Source: CAYJRR01 sp964372275 [NCBI: uncultured bacterium]
Lineage (GTDB): Bacteria > CAYJRR01
DNA length: 7,778 nt
Reading direction: 5' to 3'
NCBI GenBank assembly: GCA_964372275.1
Contig: CAYJRR010000173.1
Span: forward strand, 1-7,778
Each line of letters begins with the position of its first letter. Position 1 is the first letter of the stretch. Of this stretch, positions 5,845 to 7,778 are shown piece after piece. Below the pieces are notes generated by a model. That model saw only the letters and a program-made list of their open reading frames with translations, did not search any database and was not told the origin of the DNA. A program made the translations under genes and the position numbers.

Positions 5845-6770
5845 CAGGCCCTCTCCAGATCGCGATGGACGACGCTCACGCTCATGCTCTTCCGGCGGCC
5901 CAGATCCCGACCCAACCGTTCCGCGACCGCCACCGACCGGTGCTTGCCGCCGGTACAGCCGACGCCGATCGTCAGGTAGGCCTTTCCTTCGGCACGATAC
6001 CTCGGAAGGAGGAAGTCGAGCAGGCTTCGAAACCGCTTCAGAAATCCGCGGCCGTCCGATCCCGCCAGGACCTTTCGCGCGACGTCCCGGTCGAGACCGG
6101 TGCGGGCGCGCATCCGCGGGAGGAAGTGGGGATTGGGGAGGAACCGTACGTCGATCAGGAGGTCGGCCTCGCGCGGCGGTCCATAGCGATACCCGAACGA
6201 GACGAGGTTCACCGAGAGCGCCGCCGGGCCGGCCGACGTCCCGAAATCGCGGGTGAGGATCGCCTTGAGCTGGTGCACGTTCAGTTCGGTGGTGTCGATC
6301 ACCCGGTCGGCGCGGCGACGGAGGCTCGCGAGGAGGTTCCGTTCCACCCGGATCGCCTGCCCGACGGTGAGGAGCCTCCCGCGCGCCCCCTCGTGCGCGA
6401 GCGGGTGGCGGCGACGCGTCTCGCTGAAGCGGCGGATCAAGGCCGCCTCCGCCGCTTCGAGGAAGAGGACCTCGATCTGGTAGCCGGCCGACGTGGCCGC
6501 CTCGAGGACGCGCGGCCACCGGCGGGCGAAGCCCCTCTCGCGCGCGTCCATCACCAGCGCCACCGGCGATACGTTCCGCGCGTCGCGCTCCCAAGGTGCC
6601 CCCCCGCCGTCCCCCTCGCCGCGCTCCAGGAGCGCGAGAAAGGTGTCGATCAGCTCGACCGGGAGGTTGTCGACGCAGAAGAAGCCGAGGTCCTCGAAGG
6701 CGCGGACCGCCGTCGTCTTTCCCGCCCCGGCGAGTCCCGTCAGGAGCACGATCCGGGGCCGCGCGGGCAC
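5844..6770 (-). CDS. rapZ: RapZ/YvcJ family nucleotide-binding protein (RNase adapter family)
   Basis: A 308-residue cytoplasmic protein, about 20 longer than E. coli RapZ (284). It has a Walker A motif, GLAGAGKT (12-19), followed by the family hallmark FEDLGFFCVDNLP (25-37). The middle holds RRFSETRRRHPL (113-124). The C-terminal domain has SFGYRYGPP (191-199), DVRFLPNPHFLP (207-218) and GCTGGKHRS (271-279). In E. coli RapZ steers RNase E to the GlmZ small RNA and senses glucosamine-6-phosphate. In other bacteria the family binds and hydrolyses nucleotides with roles less clear. The extra length is a Gly/Glu-rich insertion at about 49-66, after the first helix pair. The start is GTG at 6770, overlapping the hprK stop by one base (TAGTG), with AAGGAGGG eight bases upstream. 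No GlmZ-like RNA is visible in the window, so an adapter role is not shown here. Confidence 0.94.
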   Translation of the reverse strand: MPARPRIVLLTGLAGAGKTTAVRAFEDLGFFCVDNLPVELIDTFLALLERGEGDGGGAPWERDARNVSPVALVMDARERGFARRWPRVLEAATSAGYQIEVLFLEAAEAALIRRFSETRRRHPLAHEGARGRLLTVGQAIRVERNLLASLRRRADRVIDTTELNVHQLKAILTRDFGTSAGPAALSVNLVSFGYRYGPPREADLLIDVRFLPNPHFLPRMRARTGLDRDVARKVLAGSDGRGFLKRFRSLLDFLLPRYRAEGKAYLTIGVGCTGGKHRSVAVAERLGRDLGRRKSMSVSVVHRDLERA

Positions 6771-7738
6771 TACTCGAGCCCTCCTTCGGCCTCTTGCTTG
6801 TACGGCTGCTGCTTGGCCAGCTCGGTGTCGAGCTTCTGCTGGAACTCCCGCGCCGAGTGGTGGCCGCGGATCTTGAGCAACTGGTTGCGCGCGGCGACTT
6901 CGATGATCGAGGTGATGTTCCGGCCCGGCGAGACCGGGATGCGAAGCAACGGCAGCTCGACGCCGAGCACGTTGAACCGCTCCTCGTCCAACCCGAGCCG
7001 GTCGTAGGAGCGGGCCGGGTCCCAGGCCGCGAGCTCGATCACCAGCTCCAGCACCTTCTCGTCCCGTATGGCCGCCACCCCGAAAAGGTCCTTGATGTTG
7101 ATGATCCCCAGACCCCGGATCTCCATGTGGTACTTGATCAGCTCGGAGCCGAAGCCGTACACCGTGGCCGGCGGCTTGCGTTTGATCCCGACGACGTCGT
7201 CGGCGACCAGGCGGTGTCCGCGCATCACCAGGTCGAGGGCGCACTCGCTCTTCCCGATCCCGCTCTTCCCCACGATCAGCACCCCGACGCCGAAGACGTC
7301 GAGCAGCACGCCGTGGAGGCTGGTCGAGGCGGTGAGCCGCTCCGCCAGGAATTTGGCGATCTGGTCGTAGAACTCCGGCGTGGTGCGTCCGGTGCGGAGC
7401 AGCGGGATCCCCATCCCCTCCGACTCGCGCCGGAGCACCTCGGGAGGCTCGACGCGCGCCGCGAGGATCAACGCCGCCGCCCCTCGGCGGAGGTAGGAGC
7501 GGACGAACCGGCGGGCCTTGAGCGCCGGGAGCCGGCGCAGGTACTTGACCTCGGTTTCGGCTACGAACTGCAGCCGGCCCGCCTCGACGTGGTCGACCAT
7601 CCCCGCGAAGGCGAGCCCCGGCTTCTGGATCCACGGCACGGTTACCCGCCGCCGAAGCCCCTTCTTGCCCGCCAACAGCTCGAGCCCGAGGGTCTGCTGC
7701 CCTTCGTCGAACAGCGTCTTGACCTCGACGTGGAGCAT
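6770..7738 (-). CDS. hprK: HPr kinase/phosphorylase
   Basis: A 322-residue bifunctional enzyme, close to the family length of 310-320. It phosphorylates a regulatory Ser on HPr with ATP or pyrophosphate and removes it by phosphorolysis. The N-terminal domain (about 1-130) is followed by the catalytic domain with SLHGVLLDV (140-148, His142), Walker A GKSGIGKS (157-164), LVADDVV (177-183, catalytic Asp pair), the family signature EIRGLGIINI (206-215) and PGRN (271-274) before the C-terminal helix. All expected catalytic residues are present. Its likely substrate is Ser52 of the HPr made from the same operon. The start is bounded by an in-frame TAG at 7751-7753, four codons upstream, and no Shine-Dalgarno precedes the ATG. 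Translation may therefore depend on reinitiation after an upstream gene that lies mostly outside the window. Confidence 0.97.
   Translation of the reverse strand: MLHVEVKTLFDEGQQTLGLELLAGKKGLRRRVTVPWIQKPGLAFAGMVDHVEAGRLQFVAETEVKYLRRLPALKARRFVRSYLRRGAAALILAARVEPPEVLRRESEGMGIPLLRTGRTTPEFYDQIAKFLAERLTASTSLHGVLLDVFGVGVLIVGKSGIGKSECALDLVMRGHRLVADDVVGIKRKPPATVYGFGSELIKYHMEIRGLGIINIKDLFGVAAIRDEKVLELVIELAAWDPARSYDRLGLDEERFNVLGVELPLLRIPVSPGRNITSIIEVAARNQLLKIRGHHSAREFQQKLDTELAKQQPYKQEAEGGLE
6779..6786 (-). promoter_or_regulatory. Shine-Dalgarno fixing the GTG start of rapZ
   Basis: AAGGAGGG on the minus strand lies eight bases before the GTG at 6770, inside the last codons of hprK. It decides the rapZ start within a frame that is open as far as 7748. 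Confidence 0.7.
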
Positions 7739-7778
7739 CGGCGGGCAAGGCTACGCCGGGGGTCCAGGGCTGGCAAGC

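Noticed and set aside
4166-6256. Plus-strand open frame of 696 codons across the PTS genes
   Set aside because: It is opposite the clear EIIA-EIIB-EIIC-EIID genes and its translation is almost all Arg, Pro, Ala and Ser, as expected from a shadow frame in GC-rich DNA. No family motif is seen.
1-7778. tRNA or rRNA genes, CRISPR array, insertion sequence or prophage signs
   Set aside because: No regularly spaced repeats, transposase motifs, tRNA-like cloverleaf or rRNA segments were seen. The window is nearly filled by the ten described genes.

Overview
The window comes from a high-GC bacterium (about two thirds G+C by eye). It is almost fully coding, and the minus-strand genes are packed end to end. 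An HPr kinase, a RapZ-type nucleotide-binding protein and a mannose-family PTS on one strand point to a Gram-negative lineage outside the Enterobacteria, such as Myxococcota/Deltaproteobacteria, Acidobacteriota or Eisenbacteria-like groups. The sequence alone does not settle the phylum.

Plus strand, 15-1373: two unrelated genes. The first (15-761) encodes a small exported protein of unknown function that appears to be two diverged copies of one domain of about 90 residues. The second (858-1373) encodes a bacterioferritin-like four-helix diiron protein. It lacks the Bfr heme ligand and has one metal-ligand position shifted. It has no Shine-Dalgarno and a -10-like hexamer only 8 nt before its ATG. 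It converges on the minus-strand operon across a 45-nt gap containing a GC-rich hairpin.

Minus strand, 7738 down to 1419: one uninterrupted eight-gene array. The transcription order is hprK - rapZ - PTS EIIA - EIIB - EIIC - EIID - HPr (ptsH) - EI (ptsI). Each junction is an overlap of 1-10 nt or a 2-nt gap, so the set is very probably one translationally coupled operon. The true starts of EIIA, EIIC, EIID, HPr and RapZ lie inside longer open frames. Four of them were placed by Shine-Dalgarno sequences and stop/start overlaps, and HPr by its conserved N-terminus and its overlap with the end of EIID.

The phosphoryl chain can be traced residue by residue: PEP to EI His198, HPr His16, EIIA His11, EIIB His14, then sugar through EIIC/EIID. 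HPr also carries the regulatory Ser52 in its NAKSIMG context, which is the target of the HprK kinase/phosphorylase encoded first in the operon. The operon therefore encodes both a complete transporter and the switch that could throttle it. RapZ, next to hprK, may link this to cell-envelope or amino-sugar metabolism, but that is inference. The membrane subunits EIIC (234 aa) and EIID (250 aa) are shorter than the enteric ManY/ManZ proteins. The substrate cannot be read from sequence.
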